NCBI GenBank assembly: GCA_900549415.1
Contig: URNX01000008.1
Location: forward strand, 1-64,000
Direction of reading: 5' to 3'
Origin: an uncultured bacterium
GTDB taxonomy: Bacteria > Verrucomicrobiota > Lentisphaeria > Victivallales > UBA1829
Length of the DNA stretch: 64,000 nucleotides
Part shown: one piece after another, positions 33,635-43,307 of the stretch
Numbering within the stretch: the stretch's first letter is position 1
How the letters are laid out: each line of letters begins with the position of its first letter
Made by a program: the position numbers and the translations under genes
The notes under the pieces: generated by a model
What the model was told of the DNA's origin: nothing
What the model saw: the letters and a program-made list of their open reading frames with translations, nothing else
Database searches by the model: none

Positions 33635-34672
33635 ATGAAGCGCGTATACAACGTCAACATTGAAGCGCAGCATCCGCTTCCGACTCCGCAGGAAATTCAC
33701 GCCGAACTGCCGCTCCGTCCCGAGATGGAGGACTTCGTCGCGCGCTCCCGCGAAACAATCGAAAACATCATTCACCGCCGCGACCGGCGCCTCCTTGTCG
33801 TCGCCGGACCGTGCAGCATCGACAACTACGACGCCGCAATCGACTACGCCGACCGCCTGAAGACGCTCGCGAAAAAGGTGGAATCGAAGTTCGTTCTCGT
33901 CATGCGCACCTACTTTGAGAAGCCGCGCACCACGATCGGCTGGAAGGGAATGGTCTACGACCCGGATCTGGACAAAACCTTCAACATCGAAAAGGGACTG
34001 CGTCTCTCCCGCAAACTGCTTCTCGCAATGGCGGAAAAGGAGATTCCGACCGCGACCGAATTTCTCGATCCGATCATCCCGCAGTACCTCTCCGACCTCA
34101 TCAGCTGGGCGGCGATCGGCGCACGCACGACGGAATCACAGACACACCGCCAGCTCGTGAGCGGACTCTCCATGCCAGTCGGATTCAAAAACGCGACCGA
34201 CGGTTCGATTCACATCGCCATCGACGCAATCAAGACGGCGTCCGCCAAGCACAGCTTCCTCGGCGTCATCAACGACGGGCGCACCGGCGTGTTCCATACG
34301 AAGGGCAACCGCAACTGCAACATCATTCTGCGCGGGTCGGCAACCGCAACCAATTACGGTTCGGAGTACATTGCGTTCACCGAAGAACTGATGCGCAAGT
34401 CCGGAATGGAACCTTCGATCATCATCGACTGCAGCCACGGCAATTCGCTCCGCAATCCGCTGAACCAGCCAACCGCTTTCCGCGACGTCATCGGTCAGGT
34501 GAAGAACGGCGCAACCGCCATTGCCGGAGTCATGCTTGAGAGCTATCTCAAAACCGGCAAACAGCCGATGAAGAGCCGCGCAGAACTCACCTACGGTCTC
34601 TCCATCACCGACGGCTGTCTCGGCTGGGATGAAACCGAAGCGCTGATTCTCGAACAGTACGCTGCGCTGTAA
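33635..34672 (+). CDS. aroF: 3-deoxy-7-phosphoheptulonate (DAHP) synthase, class I
   Basis: First step of the shikimate pathway, joining phosphoenolpyruvate and erythrose-4-phosphate. The 345-residue protein matches the AroF/G/H type: VVAGPCSIDNYDAA, MRTYFEKPRTTIGWKG, IGARTTESQTHRQLVSGLSM, VGFKNATDGS, and DCSHGNSLRNP. The isozyme letter, and so which amino acid inhibits it, cannot be assigned. It is translated right after hisS and ends in a strong terminator. Confidence 0.95.
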   Translation: MKRVYNVNIEAQHPLPTPQEIHAELPLRPEMEDFVARSRETIENIIHRRDRRLLVVAGPCSIDNYDAAIDYADRLKTLAKKVESKFVLVMRTYFEKPRTTIGWKGMVYDPDLDKTFNIEKGLRLSRKLLLAMAEKEIPTATEFLDPIIPQYLSDLISWAAIGARTTESQTHRQLVSGLSMPVGFKNATDGSIHIAIDAIKTASAKHSFLGVINDGRTGVFHTKGNRNCNIILRGSATATNYGSEYIAFTEELMRKSGMEPSIIIDCSHGNSLRNPLNQPTAFRDVIGQVKNGATAIAGVMLESYLKTGKQPMKSRAELTYGLSITDGCLGWDETEALILEQYAAL

Positions 34673-34690
34673 GCACATCCAGCTCAAAAA

Positions 34691-34725
34691 AACGGGCTTC
34701 CGCATAAAAACAGCGGAAGCCCGTT
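34691..34725. terminator. bidirectional terminator
   Basis: Perfect 13-bp stem (34691-34703 with 34713-34725), loop of 9, T-rich on both sides. Serves aroF and the converging U32 peptidase gene. Confidence 0.85.
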
Positions 34726-34744
34726 TCGTTTTAAATTCCAGAGT

Positions 34745-36925
34745 TCAGGAAAGCCCGCGCTCCCAGTTGAATACGGAAACAGCCGTTTCAGAGTCCGCAG
34801 CCCGGAAATCGAAAATCCGTCCGCATGGAATCTCAGGCTCTATCGACATCGACGCGGCAGGATGAAGAAGCGTCAGACAGCCCGACTTGCGCACAAGGAA
34901 ACGCTCTCCGTGAACATCCGAAATACTCCGGATATCCGCCACTCCGGCACGGGTCGCGAGCAGAACCGGACGCCCCGCGCAATAAATCTCCACCGGAACC
35001 GGTGAGCGGCGGACAAGTTCCTCCGCATCGGAGCGCCCCAGCTCAATCTGCGCGTGAACCGACGCCGCGCCGAGCGAAGCAAGTTCCTGCGCAGCAAACG
35101 CATTCGCAACCGGAAGCGGCGGCGCCGTCCGTATCACGACCCCGGGAAAACGTTTCAGAATATGGAAATGGGAAAGCGATGTTGCACGGAACACGCGGAC
35201 TCCCGCCCGTACAGCCCGTTCAATCTGTTCCGCCAACGCCGGAAGCTCCGTTTCGGGCGTGAAAAACGGCAGGATGCACTCACGCGCCGGATCCGGAGAC
35301 GCGCTCAACTCCTCCGCAACGGCATCGAAATTTCCCTCAGGAACCGCTCCGGGAAGAACAAATGCGGTTGTGTGCACACGCTCCGGAACGGATGTGATCG
35401 CGTTGTGCGCGCAAATCAGAGTCTCCGCCTTCGCCCGGGAACGGGCACGGACGGTCTGCACAGGAATCTCGCGCACAAACCATTCCAGAACCGCGCGTTT
35501 CAGCGCTTTGAGATGATCGCGGCGGATGAAATACGAGCCGTCGACAGCCGCCTCAATCTTCCCCGGTGCGAACGGGGTTCCGGGCAGAACGCGGAACAGA
35601 TCCGCAAGTTCCTCCGCCGTGAACGGACGGTTCGACGCGGGTTCCGTCTGCACGGGAAGCGTGAGGGTTGCTGATTCCGCCGAAACGGTCAATTCCGAAG
35701 CGGAGAGATGAAGCCCGAAATCCAGCACGGTTCCCTGAAGAGGAAGTGCGGCGCAGCGTTTTTCCATCGTATCATGCGTCTCGCCGATGCGGTAAAGAAT
35801 CCCGTTCGCGAAAATGTTCTTGTCACGGAACGGAATGCGGCAGAGCTGCCCGGGAAAAGCCTTTTTGACCGGACGGTTCCCGATATAAAGCTCCAGCACC
35901 GTCAGAGCCTCGCCCTCGTCACCCGATGCGGACTGGACGCGGATATTGTCGCCGATGTGCAGGCGGCCGGTCAGCTCCGCTTCGAAGGAATCGCGGAGGA
36001 CGCGGCGGACGCGGCCGCAGAACTGTCCGACTCCGCCGGGAGCATCCGGACGGATCAGTTTTTTTGCGGAATCCGGCGTGTAGAAACCAAGAGAACGCTC
36101 GCGTGAACAGGTGCGGTCGAGCAGGTCGAACACCTCCTCTTCCGGCGCGCCGTCAAGCGCTTTGCGGTAGGCGGAAACGACATTCGCCACATAGTCCGCC
36201 TTGCGGAGCCGTCCTTCGATTTTGAGCGATGCAATGCCGAGTTCGCGGAACTTCGGAATCAGGGAAATCGCGGCAAGGTCGCGCGTGGAAAGATAGAAGG
36301 CGTTCTTTGCGCGGTCGGAACGGAAAAGCCGGCGGCAGGGCTGCTTGCAGCGTCCGCGGTTTCCGCTCGCTCCGCCGAGCCACGACGAAAACAGACAGGT
36401 TCCCGAAAGACACGCGCAAAGTGCGCCGTGAACAAAGACTTCGAGTTCCAGCGGAGATTTTTCAGCGATCAGTTCAAGTTCATTCATGGTGATCTGCCGT
36501 TCCAGAATCACCCGTTTTGCGCCCATCTCCGCAAGCATTGCAACGGCTTCCGAATCATGAAGCGCCATCTGCGTTGAGGCGTGAACGGTCAGACCGGGGA
36601 AGAACTCGCGGATCATCCGGAGAACTCCGGCGTCCTGAACAATCAGAGCGTCGGGACGGAGCGCATCAAGTTCCGCGAGCGAGTGCGCAGCCTCTTCAAT
36701 TTCCGATTCCTTCACGAGCGTGTTGAACGTAATGTAAACCTTGCGTCCGATCTTCCGCGCCCAGGCGATCAGACGGGACATGTCGTCGTAAGAAAAGTTG
36801 TCGCTGCGCTCCCGCGCATTGAATTTTTTCATTCCGCAGTAAACGGCGTCCGCGCCCGCATCGAATGCGGCGAGCGCGACGGGAAGCGAGCCTGCGGGAG
36901 CAAGAAGTTCAATCGGATTCGGCAT
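34745..36925 (-). CDS. U32 family peptidase
   Basis: A 726-residue protein of the U32 (collagenase-like/RlhA-like) family. The N-terminal half has the family signature: ELLAPAGSLPVALAAFDAGADAVYCG at the start (in two blocks), FVHGALCACLSGTC, and GNRGRCKQPCRR with its cysteine cluster. The C-terminal 350 residues hold the extended barrel and a second domain (VRSISDVHGERFLVRK). Some members are proteases and others (RlhA/TrhP) hydroxylate RNA, so activity is open. It starts 23 bp after the SpoIIE-type phosphatase stop. Confidence 0.88.
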   Translation of the reverse strand: MPNPIELLAPAGSLPVALAAFDAGADAVYCGMKKFNARERSDNFSYDDMSRLIAWARKIGRKVYITFNTLVKESEIEEAAHSLAELDALRPDALIVQDAGVLRMIREFFPGLTVHASTQMALHDSEAVAMLAEMGAKRVILERQITMNELELIAEKSPLELEVFVHGALCACLSGTCLFSSWLGGASGNRGRCKQPCRRLFRSDRAKNAFYLSTRDLAAISLIPKFRELGIASLKIEGRLRKADYVANVVSAYRKALDGAPEEEVFDLLDRTCSRERSLGFYTPDSAKKLIRPDAPGGVGQFCGRVRRVLRDSFEAELTGRLHIGDNIRVQSASGDEGEALTVLELYIGNRPVKKAFPGQLCRIPFRDKNIFANGILYRIGETHDTMEKRCAALPLQGTVLDFGLHLSASELTVSAESATLTLPVQTEPASNRPFTAEELADLFRVLPGTPFAPGKIEAAVDGSYFIRRDHLKALKRAVLEWFVREIPVQTVRARSRAKAETLICAHNAITSVPERVHTTAFVLPGAVPEGNFDAVAEELSASPDPARECILPFFTPETELPALAEQIERAVRAGVRVFRATSLSHFHILKRFPGVVIRTAPPLPVANAFAAQELASLGAASVHAQIELGRSDAEELVRRSPVPVEIYCAGRPVLLATRAGVADIRSISDVHGERFLVRKSGCLTLLHPAASMSIEPEIPCGRIFDFRAADSETAVSVFNWERGLS

Positions 36926-36948
36926 GGGAAAAACTTTCTGTAAGAGAT

Positions 36949-38877
36949 TTATAAAATCCGCGCTTCAAAAATCAGCATTGTAATGTCATCCGCCTGCGGC
37001 ACACCCTCGGTGAAGGCGTCGAGACGGTCCATCATCACGCGGAGCTTGTCGTTCAGCGGTTTGAGAACGAAGTTCGCGGAGTTGAGCGTATCCAGCAGAC
37101 GCGCTTCACCGAAGAGCTCGCGGTGGCTGTTGACCGCCTCGGTGACACCGTCGGTGTAGCAGAAAATGCGGTCGCTGCGGGAGAGACGGACGCGCTGTGT
37201 GCGGTAAATCTTGCCCGGCACCACACCGAGCGCAAAACCGGGATCGGTCGGAAGCTGTTCATACATTCCCCGGTTGCGGCGGATGAACGGGGGGTTGTGC
37301 CCGCCGTTCACATAGTCCAGCGTTCCGGTGTTCAGATCGTACACGGCATAAAAGAGAGTGACGAACATGCAGGCGTCGTTGTGCTCGCAGAGTTTGTCGT
37401 TCGCGCGGGCAAGGACTTCATGCGGTTCACAGCCATCCATCGCAAACGATTTGAGAATTGTGCGGGCGCGCATCATGAACAGCGCGGCGGGAATGCCCTT
37501 GCCGGAAACATCGGCGATCAGAAACGCGAGCTTGTCGGAGCCGATCCGGAAGAAATCGTAGAAATCGCCGCCGATCTCCTTTGCAGAACGCGTTTCCGCG
37601 CAGAGGTCGAGCGAATGAAGCAGTTCGGGAAACGGCGGGAACACGCAGGGAAGAATGTTGCGCTGAATCTGCGACGCCAGTTCGAGTTCGCCCTGAATGC
37701 GCTGCCGCTCCGCCCCTTCCCGTGCGGAACGCTCCACATACTCCTGAAGATTGTCCGCCATCTTGTTGAAGGTCTTCGCCAGAAGCCCTATCTCGTCCTG
37801 ACGGTCTTCCGGCACTCGCACGGCGAGACCTCCCTGTCCGAGACGCATTGCTTCACGGATCAGCCTTTTTATCGGAGCGTTGATGAAACGCGAAACCATC
37901 CAGTACGCTCCGTAAAGCATCATCAGGGAGAAGATGACGTACAGCGAAATGAAAATCATATTGCTGAATTCAATCAGCGAAAACATTTCGTCGGCGGGAA
38001 CCTGCACCGAAAAGATCATACCGTTGTTGAGACGGCGCGCAAACACGTAGAACTCCTCCCCCGCAATCCGGAACCGTTTCTCAAGAATTTCCGTCTGCGA
38101 AGCGTCCGCAATATCGGAATACCACGGCAGCGTTTTCAGCGAACGTCCGGTCATGGCGCATCCCTGCGCGGTAAGCATGGTGTTCGCCAGAACGCGTCCG
38201 TATTCCGGCGCGCACAGGAGAATGAATGAACCGGGCGTGGGACGGATCTTCGCCAGCTCCGAAACGACGCTCTGCATCTTCCAGTCGAGCGACGCCAGAC
38301 CGAGGAAGACGTTCTCCGCGCTGTAGATCGGCGCGGTGACAGTAATCATCTGCGCCTGCGCCTCGTCGGCATAGTACGGCGGCGACCAGCGGAACTGATA
38401 GCGCCGGAGCGCGGCCGCCTTCCCGAGACGATACCAGAGCTGATTATGATAATCGTATTCCGCGGAATTCCGCTGCGGCTCGTAGACGAGTCCGCGCGAG
38501 GGTGAAGCGCTGACATAGAATCCGACCCGCTGCTTCTGCGGATTGAAGAGGAACGGCTCAAACCAGATTCCGCCGCCCGAAGCCTGAACAAAGTTCGGCA
38601 TCATCTCCAGAAGAATGGATTTGCCGCGCAGGGCATTGTCACGGGCATAGGAATGATAGGCGCGTCCCGCTGCCGCAAGCCCGGCGGCGTCCTGCTCCAT
38701 GACGGCGATGACGCGGTTGAGGCGTTCGCTTTCAAAAAGTGCGCGGGAAACGAGCGCCTCCGTGCGGAGACGTTTGTAATTTGCGGTCGTGATCTGCGAG
38801 TAGACGATGAACGCCGTGCAGAGAATGATCAGAAACGAGATCACGATAAGCAGAATTTTTCCCCGTATTGAACGCAT
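36949..38877 (-). CDS. sensor PP2C phosphatase (SpoIIE type) with HAMP domain
   Basis: A 642-residue membrane signalling protein. One transmembrane helix at about residues 8-29 (ILLIVISFLIILCTAFIVY), a Cache-like extracellular sensor, a second helix at about 310-330 (FISLYVIFSLMMLYGAYW), a HAMP linker (RLGQGGLAVRVPEDRQDEI), a short coiled coil, and a PP2C/SpoIIE catalytic domain (GGDFYDFFRIG; IADVSGKGIPAALFM; YVNGGHNPPF; CYTDGVTEA) are visible. Such proteins dephosphorylate anti-anti-sigma factors in partner-switching cascades, but no STAS or anti-sigma kinase gene is adjacent. Start at 38877 follows GGAAAGGGG. Confidence 0.9.
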   Translation of the reverse strand: MRSIRGKILLIVISFLIILCTAFIVYSQITTANYKRLRTEALVSRALFESERLNRVIAVMEQDAAGLAAAGRAYHSYARDNALRGKSILLEMMPNFVQASGGGIWFEPFLFNPQKQRVGFYVSASPSRGLVYEPQRNSAEYDYHNQLWYRLGKAAALRRYQFRWSPPYYADEAQAQMITVTAPIYSAENVFLGLASLDWKMQSVVSELAKIRPTPGSFILLCAPEYGRVLANTMLTAQGCAMTGRSLKTLPWYSDIADASQTEILEKRFRIAGEEFYVFARRLNNGMIFSVQVPADEMFSLIEFSNMIFISLYVIFSLMMLYGAYWMVSRFINAPIKRLIREAMRLGQGGLAVRVPEDRQDEIGLLAKTFNKMADNLQEYVERSAREGAERQRIQGELELASQIQRNILPCVFPPFPELLHSLDLCAETRSAKEIGGDFYDFFRIGSDKLAFLIADVSGKGIPAALFMMRARTILKSFAMDGCEPHEVLARANDKLCEHNDACMFVTLFYAVYDLNTGTLDYVNGGHNPPFIRRNRGMYEQLPTDPGFALGVVPGKIYRTQRVRLSRSDRIFCYTDGVTEAVNSHRELFGEARLLDTLNSANFVLKPLNDKLRVMMDRLDAFTEGVPQADDITMLIFEARIL

Positions 38878-38980
38878 GCCCCTTTCCTTGAGTTGATAAT
38901 AATGTAGCATGAAAAGAGAAGCTGTCAATGCGGATTTCAAGTTTTTCCGTTTTTTTCGTTCATCGGAAACCGCAGATTCC

Positions 38981-39008
38981 TTGAAAAAAAAGCGGGCGGT
39001 GCTATGTT
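38981..39008 (+). promoter_or_regulatory. promoter of the SGNH/sialate esterase operon
   Basis: TTGAAA (38981-38986), 16-bp spacer, TATGTT (39003-39008), 33 bp before the start at 39042, which has AGGAG. Confidence 0.5.
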
Positions 39009-39041
39009 ATCTTCCGCAAAAAAACAACAGGAGTTTTTATC

Positions 39042-39737
39042 ATGAAAAAAAGTCTTTTTGCCGCTCTTTTCGGCGCATTTCTGTTCTGCGGAATGCTTTC
39101 CGCAGGTGAAACACCCGCGATCTCCATTTTCGGAGACAGCTATTCAACCTTCGAAGGCTCGATTCCGCAAGGCAACGCCATCTGGTACTTCAATCCCCCG
39201 AAAAACCAGAACGACGTCACCAAAGTGGAACAGACCTGGTGGCATCAGGCAATCGCGCTTCTCGGCGGCAGACTTGAGAAGAATGAATCCTATTCCGGCT
39301 CCACCATCTGCAACACCGGCTACAACAAGGCGGATTTCAGCAAAATCTCCTTCCTCGCCCGCCAGGGACGTCTCGGCAAACCGGACATGATTCTCATCTG
39401 CGGCGCGACCAACGACAGTTGGGCCGGAGCCCCCATCGGCGAATACAAGTACAGCGGCTGGACCGCGCAGGAACTCTACTCCTTCCGTCCCGCCCTCGCA
39501 AAGCTCTTCAGCGATCTGAAGCAGAATTACCCCGAAGCCAAAATCTATTTCATTCTCAACTCTCAGCTCTCCGCAGCAATCAACGAATCGGTCCACACGA
39601 TCTGCGCGCATTACAATGTTCCCTGCATTGACCTCAAGAACATCGGCAAGCAGAAAGGGCATCCGGATATCGCCGGCATGAAGGCAATGGCGGAACAGGT
39701 CGCGAAATTTGTCAAAACCTCTGCAAACAAAAAATAA
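39042..39737 (+). CDS. secreted SGNH hydrolase
   Basis: A 231-residue protein with an N-terminal signal peptide (KKSLFAALFGAFLFCGMLSA). The mature protein has SGNH blocks: ISIFGDSYSTFEG (nucleophile Ser), SYSGSTICNTG, ILICGATNDSW, and near the end KGHPDIAGM (His/Asp). It is a probable carbohydrate or lipid esterase acting outside the cytoplasm. It is directly followed, after 14 bp, by a sialate O-acetylesterase-family gene, so the pair likely removes ester groups from the same glycans. Confidence 0.88.
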   Translation: MKKSLFAALFGAFLFCGMLSAGETPAISIFGDSYSTFEGSIPQGNAIWYFNPPKNQNDVTKVEQTWWHQAIALLGGRLEKNESYSGSTICNTGYNKADFSKISFLARQGRLGKPDMILICGATNDSWAGAPIGEYKYSGWTAQELYSFRPALAKLFSDLKQNYPEAKIYFILNSQLSAAINESVHTICAHYNVPCIDLKNIGKQKGHPDIAGMKAMAEQVAKFVKTSANKK

Positions 39738-39751
39738 AGCAGGATAAAAAA

Positions 39752-41788
39752 ATGAACAAGCTGGCAAAAAATTTCTCAGCGCACAAAATTTTCAGCTCCC
39801 ACATGGTTCTTCAGCGGGAGCGCCCCATCGTCATTTCCGGAATCGCGGATCCGGGAACGGAAGTACAGGTCAAATTTGCGGGAAACACCCGCACGGCCGC
39901 GGCGGACGCAAACAGTGAATGGAGCGTCACCTTCCCCGCAATGGAGGCTGGCGGACCGTATGTCATGGAAATCAGCGGAGCCGAAGGCATACCGCCGCAG
40001 GTGTTCGACGACATTCTCATCGGCGAAGTCTGGATGTGCTCCGGACAGTCCAACATGGAAATGCCCGTATACGGCGGCAGAGAATGCTGGTGCACCACGA
40101 ATTACAAGGAGGAAATCGCGAACGCCGATCACCCGCGCATCCGTCTGTACAACTCCTTCCTGATGCGCCGCATGAGTCCGGATTTTCCGCTTCCCGACGA
40201 GAACGGTCCCGGCTGGCAGGTCTGCACGCCGAAAACCGTTGAACTTTTCAGCGCATGCGGCTACTTCTTCGGACGCAAGCTCATGCAGGATCTTGATGTT
40301 CCCGTCGGTCTCGTCTCGACCGCATGGGGAGGAACCGACATTCAGGCGTGGATTTCCAAAGAGGCGTTCGAAAAGAACAATGCGAAACTGGCGCTCGGCT
40401 GCATGCAGAATCCATCCCCGGAATTCTACGCCGAACTCAAAAAGATATGGGGCGAACAGGTCGCCGCGATCAGACCCTGGCTCAAAAAATTCTTCGCCTG
40501 CGGAAGCGCCGTTGCGGAAGAAGCAAAAAAATGGCTGACTCCGGAATTCGATGATTCCGCATGGCAGAAAACCGAACTTCCGTTCAACCTCCCGGACGTC
40601 GGCGTTGCCGTTGTCCGCGGAACTTTTGAAATTCCCGCAGAGCTCGCCGGCAAAGACATCACTCTGCACCTCGGCACAATCAACGACTGCGACGAAACCT
40701 GGTTCAACGGCGAAAAAATCGGTGAAACGACCATCGACCAGCCGAACTACTGGAGCTATCCGCGAGACTATACCGTCCCGGGACGCCTCGTCAAGGCCGG
40801 ACACAACACGCTCGCAGTCCGCATCGCCAATCACTTCTCCGTTGGCGGATGGACAACGTCGGAAATCTCCTTCACGATCCCGGGTACCAAAGTTCCCCGT
40901 GTCATCCATGCCGACTGGAGACAGAAAACAGAATTCGTTGCGGATCCTCACGAAATCGGCTTCCGTCCCGAAATTCACGGCGGAGCATCCGTGCGCGACA
41001 GGACGTCGCCGAACTACCCGACGACGCTGTTCAACGGAATGCTCTATCCCTGGTTCCGCTATCAGTTCCGGGGAACCATCTGGTATCAGGGCTGCAACAA
41101 CAACGGGCAGCTCTCCTACTATCCGTATCATAAGATACTGATTCAGGACTGGCGCGACCACTGGAAAAATCCGGAAATGCCGTTCCTTCTCGTCCAGCTC
41201 TCCGCATTCGCCAGCCATCAGCCGGAAAACCGCGGCGATGAAGACGCGTGGAAGCACGCAGACATCAGCGCGGTTGCCCCCTATGCGCTCACCCGTGAAA
41301 TCCAGGCGGAAATGCCGTATGTCATGAAGAACACCGGCATGGCGGTCTCCTTCGATGCGGGCGATCAGTACGACATTCATCCGCGCAACAAGCAGGTTCT
41401 CGGATACCGTCTGGCGCTCGAAGCAGAACGCATCGCATACGGCAAAGACGTCGTTTCGCAGGGACCGCGTTTCCGCGAATTCCGCGCGGAAGGCGCAAAA
41501 GCGCGTGTCTTCTTCGATCATGCGGAAGGACTCAAGACCTCCGACGGAACCGCTCCGGATGCGTTTGCCATTTCCGGTGACGGCGTCCGCTACTTCCCCG
41601 CAACCGCTGTAATTGACGGAGACACCGTTGTTCTCTCCGCTCCGGAAGTGACGACCGCGCCGAAAGGAGTCCGTTACGCATTTGTCGGTTATCATCCGCA
41701 TGCCAACCTACAGAACGGCGCGGGTCTCCCCGCCGAACCGTTCCGTTCCGACAAACCGGACTGGGAAAAGATGGATATTCCCTTCTGA
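39752..41788 (+). CDS. sialate O-acetylesterase family protein
   Basis: A 678-residue SASA-family esterase. The N-terminal Ig-like region (MVLQRERPIVISGIADPG) leads to the nucleophile block MCSGQSNMEMP (about residue 97). A jelly-roll insert follows (ITLHLGTINDCDETWFNGEKI) like that in glycosidases, then FRGTIWYQGCNN and the DIHPRNKQVLGYRLA block supplying the Asp/His. These enzymes remove O-acetyl groups from sialic acids or plant polysaccharides. No signal peptide is seen although the neighbouring esterase has one, so it may be cytoplasmic. A strong terminator follows. Confidence 0.9.
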   Translation: MNKLAKNFSAHKIFSSHMVLQRERPIVISGIADPGTEVQVKFAGNTRTAAADANSEWSVTFPAMEAGGPYVMEISGAEGIPPQVFDDILIGEVWMCSGQSNMEMPVYGGRECWCTTNYKEEIANADHPRIRLYNSFLMRRMSPDFPLPDENGPGWQVCTPKTVELFSACGYFFGRKLMQDLDVPVGLVSTAWGGTDIQAWISKEAFEKNNAKLALGCMQNPSPEFYAELKKIWGEQVAAIRPWLKKFFACGSAVAEEAKKWLTPEFDDSAWQKTELPFNLPDVGVAVVRGTFEIPAELAGKDITLHLGTINDCDETWFNGEKIGETTIDQPNYWSYPRDYTVPGRLVKAGHNTLAVRIANHFSVGGWTTSEISFTIPGTKVPRVIHADWRQKTEFVADPHEIGFRPEIHGGASVRDRTSPNYPTTLFNGMLYPWFRYQFRGTIWYQGCNNNGQLSYYPYHKILIQDWRDHWKNPEMPFLLVQLSAFASHQPENRGDEDAWKHADISAVAPYALTREIQAEMPYVMKNTGMAVSFDAGDQYDIHPRNKQVLGYRLALEAERIAYGKDVVSQGPRFREFRAEGAKARVFFDHAEGLKTSDGTAPDAFAISGDGVRYFPATAVIDGDTVVLSAPEVTTAPKGVRYAFVGYHPHANLQNGAGLPAEPFRSDKPDWEKMDIPF

Positions 41789-41811
41789 TTCCTGAAAAAC
41801 AGGCAAAAAGA

Positions 41812-41853
41812 AACCCTCTCAAAAGTTGTTTCAGCAACAATTTTGAGAGGGTT
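41812..41853. terminator. bidirectional terminator
   Basis: 13-bp outer stem (41812-41824 with 41841-41853) and 5-bp inner stem, then CTTTTTT. Serves the sialate esterase gene and the converging hydG. Confidence 0.85.
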
Positions 41854-41874
41854 CTTTTTTATCCGGATAATGTA

Positions 41875-43290
41875 TCAGAACCGGAAGTCGCGCCGTCCGT
41901 TGTGAATCTCCGCGACGCGCTCGGTCGCGATGCGGCGGACATTGTCGTTCGGAATGCGTTTCAGTTCCTCTTCAATCACCTTCTCGCCCTTTGCTTTCGT
42001 ATCGGGAGAAGCGTAATCCTCCAGATATTCTTTCAGAGTCATGATGGCGTTCGGCTGACAGCAGTTCGCGATCTGACCGGATTTGACCAGTTTCATAAAG
42101 CGGTCGCCCGTGCGCCCTTCGCGATAGCACGCCGTGCAGAAACTCGGAATATAACCGAGCTCAAGAAGCCAGTTGACAACCTGGTCAAGCGTACGGGTGT
42201 CGCTGACGTCGAACTGCGCGGTCTCGTCGTGGCGCTCCTCCGTCGTGTAGCCGCCGACGCTTGTGCGGGAACCGCCGCTGATCTGCGAAACGCCGAGTTC
42301 AAGCACTGCGGCGCGGGCGGCCTGCGATTCACGCGTGGAGATAATCAGCCCCGTATACGGGACCGCGATACGGAGAACAGCAACGATCTTCTTGAAAATA
42401 TCATCTGAAATGGCATTGGAGAAGGTCTCCGGATCAATGTCATCGGCGGGACGGATGCGCGGAACGCTGATGGTGTGCGGACCGACGCCCTTCGCAGCCT
42501 CCAGGTGCTCCGCATGCATGAGGAGTCCGACGAAATCATAGCGGTAGAGGTTGAGTCCGAACAGGACGCCGCACCCGACGTCGTCGATTCCGCCCTCCAT
42601 CGCGCGGTCCATCGCTTCGGTGTGATACGCGTAATCGTGCTTGGGGCCGGTCGGATGCAGCTCCTCGTAAGCCTTTTTGTTGTAGGTCTCCTGGAAGAGA
42701 ATGTAGGTTCCGATTCCCGCTTCCTTGAGTTTGCGGTAATTCTCAACTGTGGTTGCGGCGATATTGACGTTCACCCGGCGGATCGCGCCGTTTTTGTGCT
42801 TGATTCCGTAAATGGTCTTGATGCTCTCCAGCACATATTCGATCGGGTTCATGGTCGGGTGTTCGCCGGTTTCGAGCGCGAGGCGCTTGTGTCCCATATC
42901 CTGAAGCGCGATAACCTCCTTCTCAATCTCCTCCTGAGTGAGCTTGTGGCGCGGAATGGTCTTGTTCTTCTGATGATAAGGGCAGTAGGTGCAGCCGTTG
43001 ATGCAGTAGTTGGAGAGATAGAGCGGTGCGAACATGACGATGCGGTTGCCGTAGAACTTCTGCTTGATCTCCTTCGCCATGGAGAAAATGCGATGATTTT
43101 CCTCCTCCAGATCGCATTCCAGCAGGACGGCGGCTTCGCGGTGCGAGAGTCCCTTGCAGGTTTTCGCTTTCTCAAGAATCGCGTCGATCAGCGCCTTGTT
43201 GTGTTTGTTCTCCTGCGCATAAGCGAGGGTTTCGAGGATCTCCTGATCGTCGATGAATTCGGTTGCTTTCGATGACTTCGGGTTATACAT
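41875..43290 (-). CDS. hydG: [FeFe]-hydrogenase maturase, radical SAM
   Basis: HydG cleaves tyrosine to give the CO and CN ligands of the hydrogenase H-cluster. The 471-residue protein has the radical-SAM cluster CINGCTYC (Cys96, Cys100, Cys103; CX3CX2C) and the diagnostic C-terminal second-cluster motif CTAC...C (Cys385, Cys388, Cys411; CX2CX22C), which separates it from ThiH. It is 17 bp downstream of the TM1266-like regulator gene. HydE, HydF and the hydrogenase itself are not in the window. Confidence 0.96.
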   Translation of the reverse strand: MYNPKSSKATEFIDDQEILETLAYAQENKHNKALIDAILEKAKTCKGLSHREAAVLLECDLEEENHRIFSMAKEIKQKFYGNRIVMFAPLYLSNYCINGCTYCPYHQKNKTIPRHKLTQEEIEKEVIALQDMGHKRLALETGEHPTMNPIEYVLESIKTIYGIKHKNGAIRRVNVNIAATTVENYRKLKEAGIGTYILFQETYNKKAYEELHPTGPKHDYAYHTEAMDRAMEGGIDDVGCGVLFGLNLYRYDFVGLLMHAEHLEAAKGVGPHTISVPRIRPADDIDPETFSNAISDDIFKKIVAVLRIAVPYTGLIISTRESQAARAAVLELGVSQISGGSRTSVGGYTTEERHDETAQFDVSDTRTLDQVVNWLLELGYIPSFCTACYREGRTGDRFMKLVKSGQIANCCQPNAIMTLKEYLEDYASPDTKAKGEKVIEEELKRIPNDNVRRIATERVAEIHNGRRDFRF

Positions 43291-43307
43291 CGCAAACTCC
43301 TTCTGTG

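Noticed and set aside
39776..41701. 641-codon open frame antisense to the sialate esterase gene
   Set aside because: The plus strand has full SASA-family motifs; the antisense product has none.
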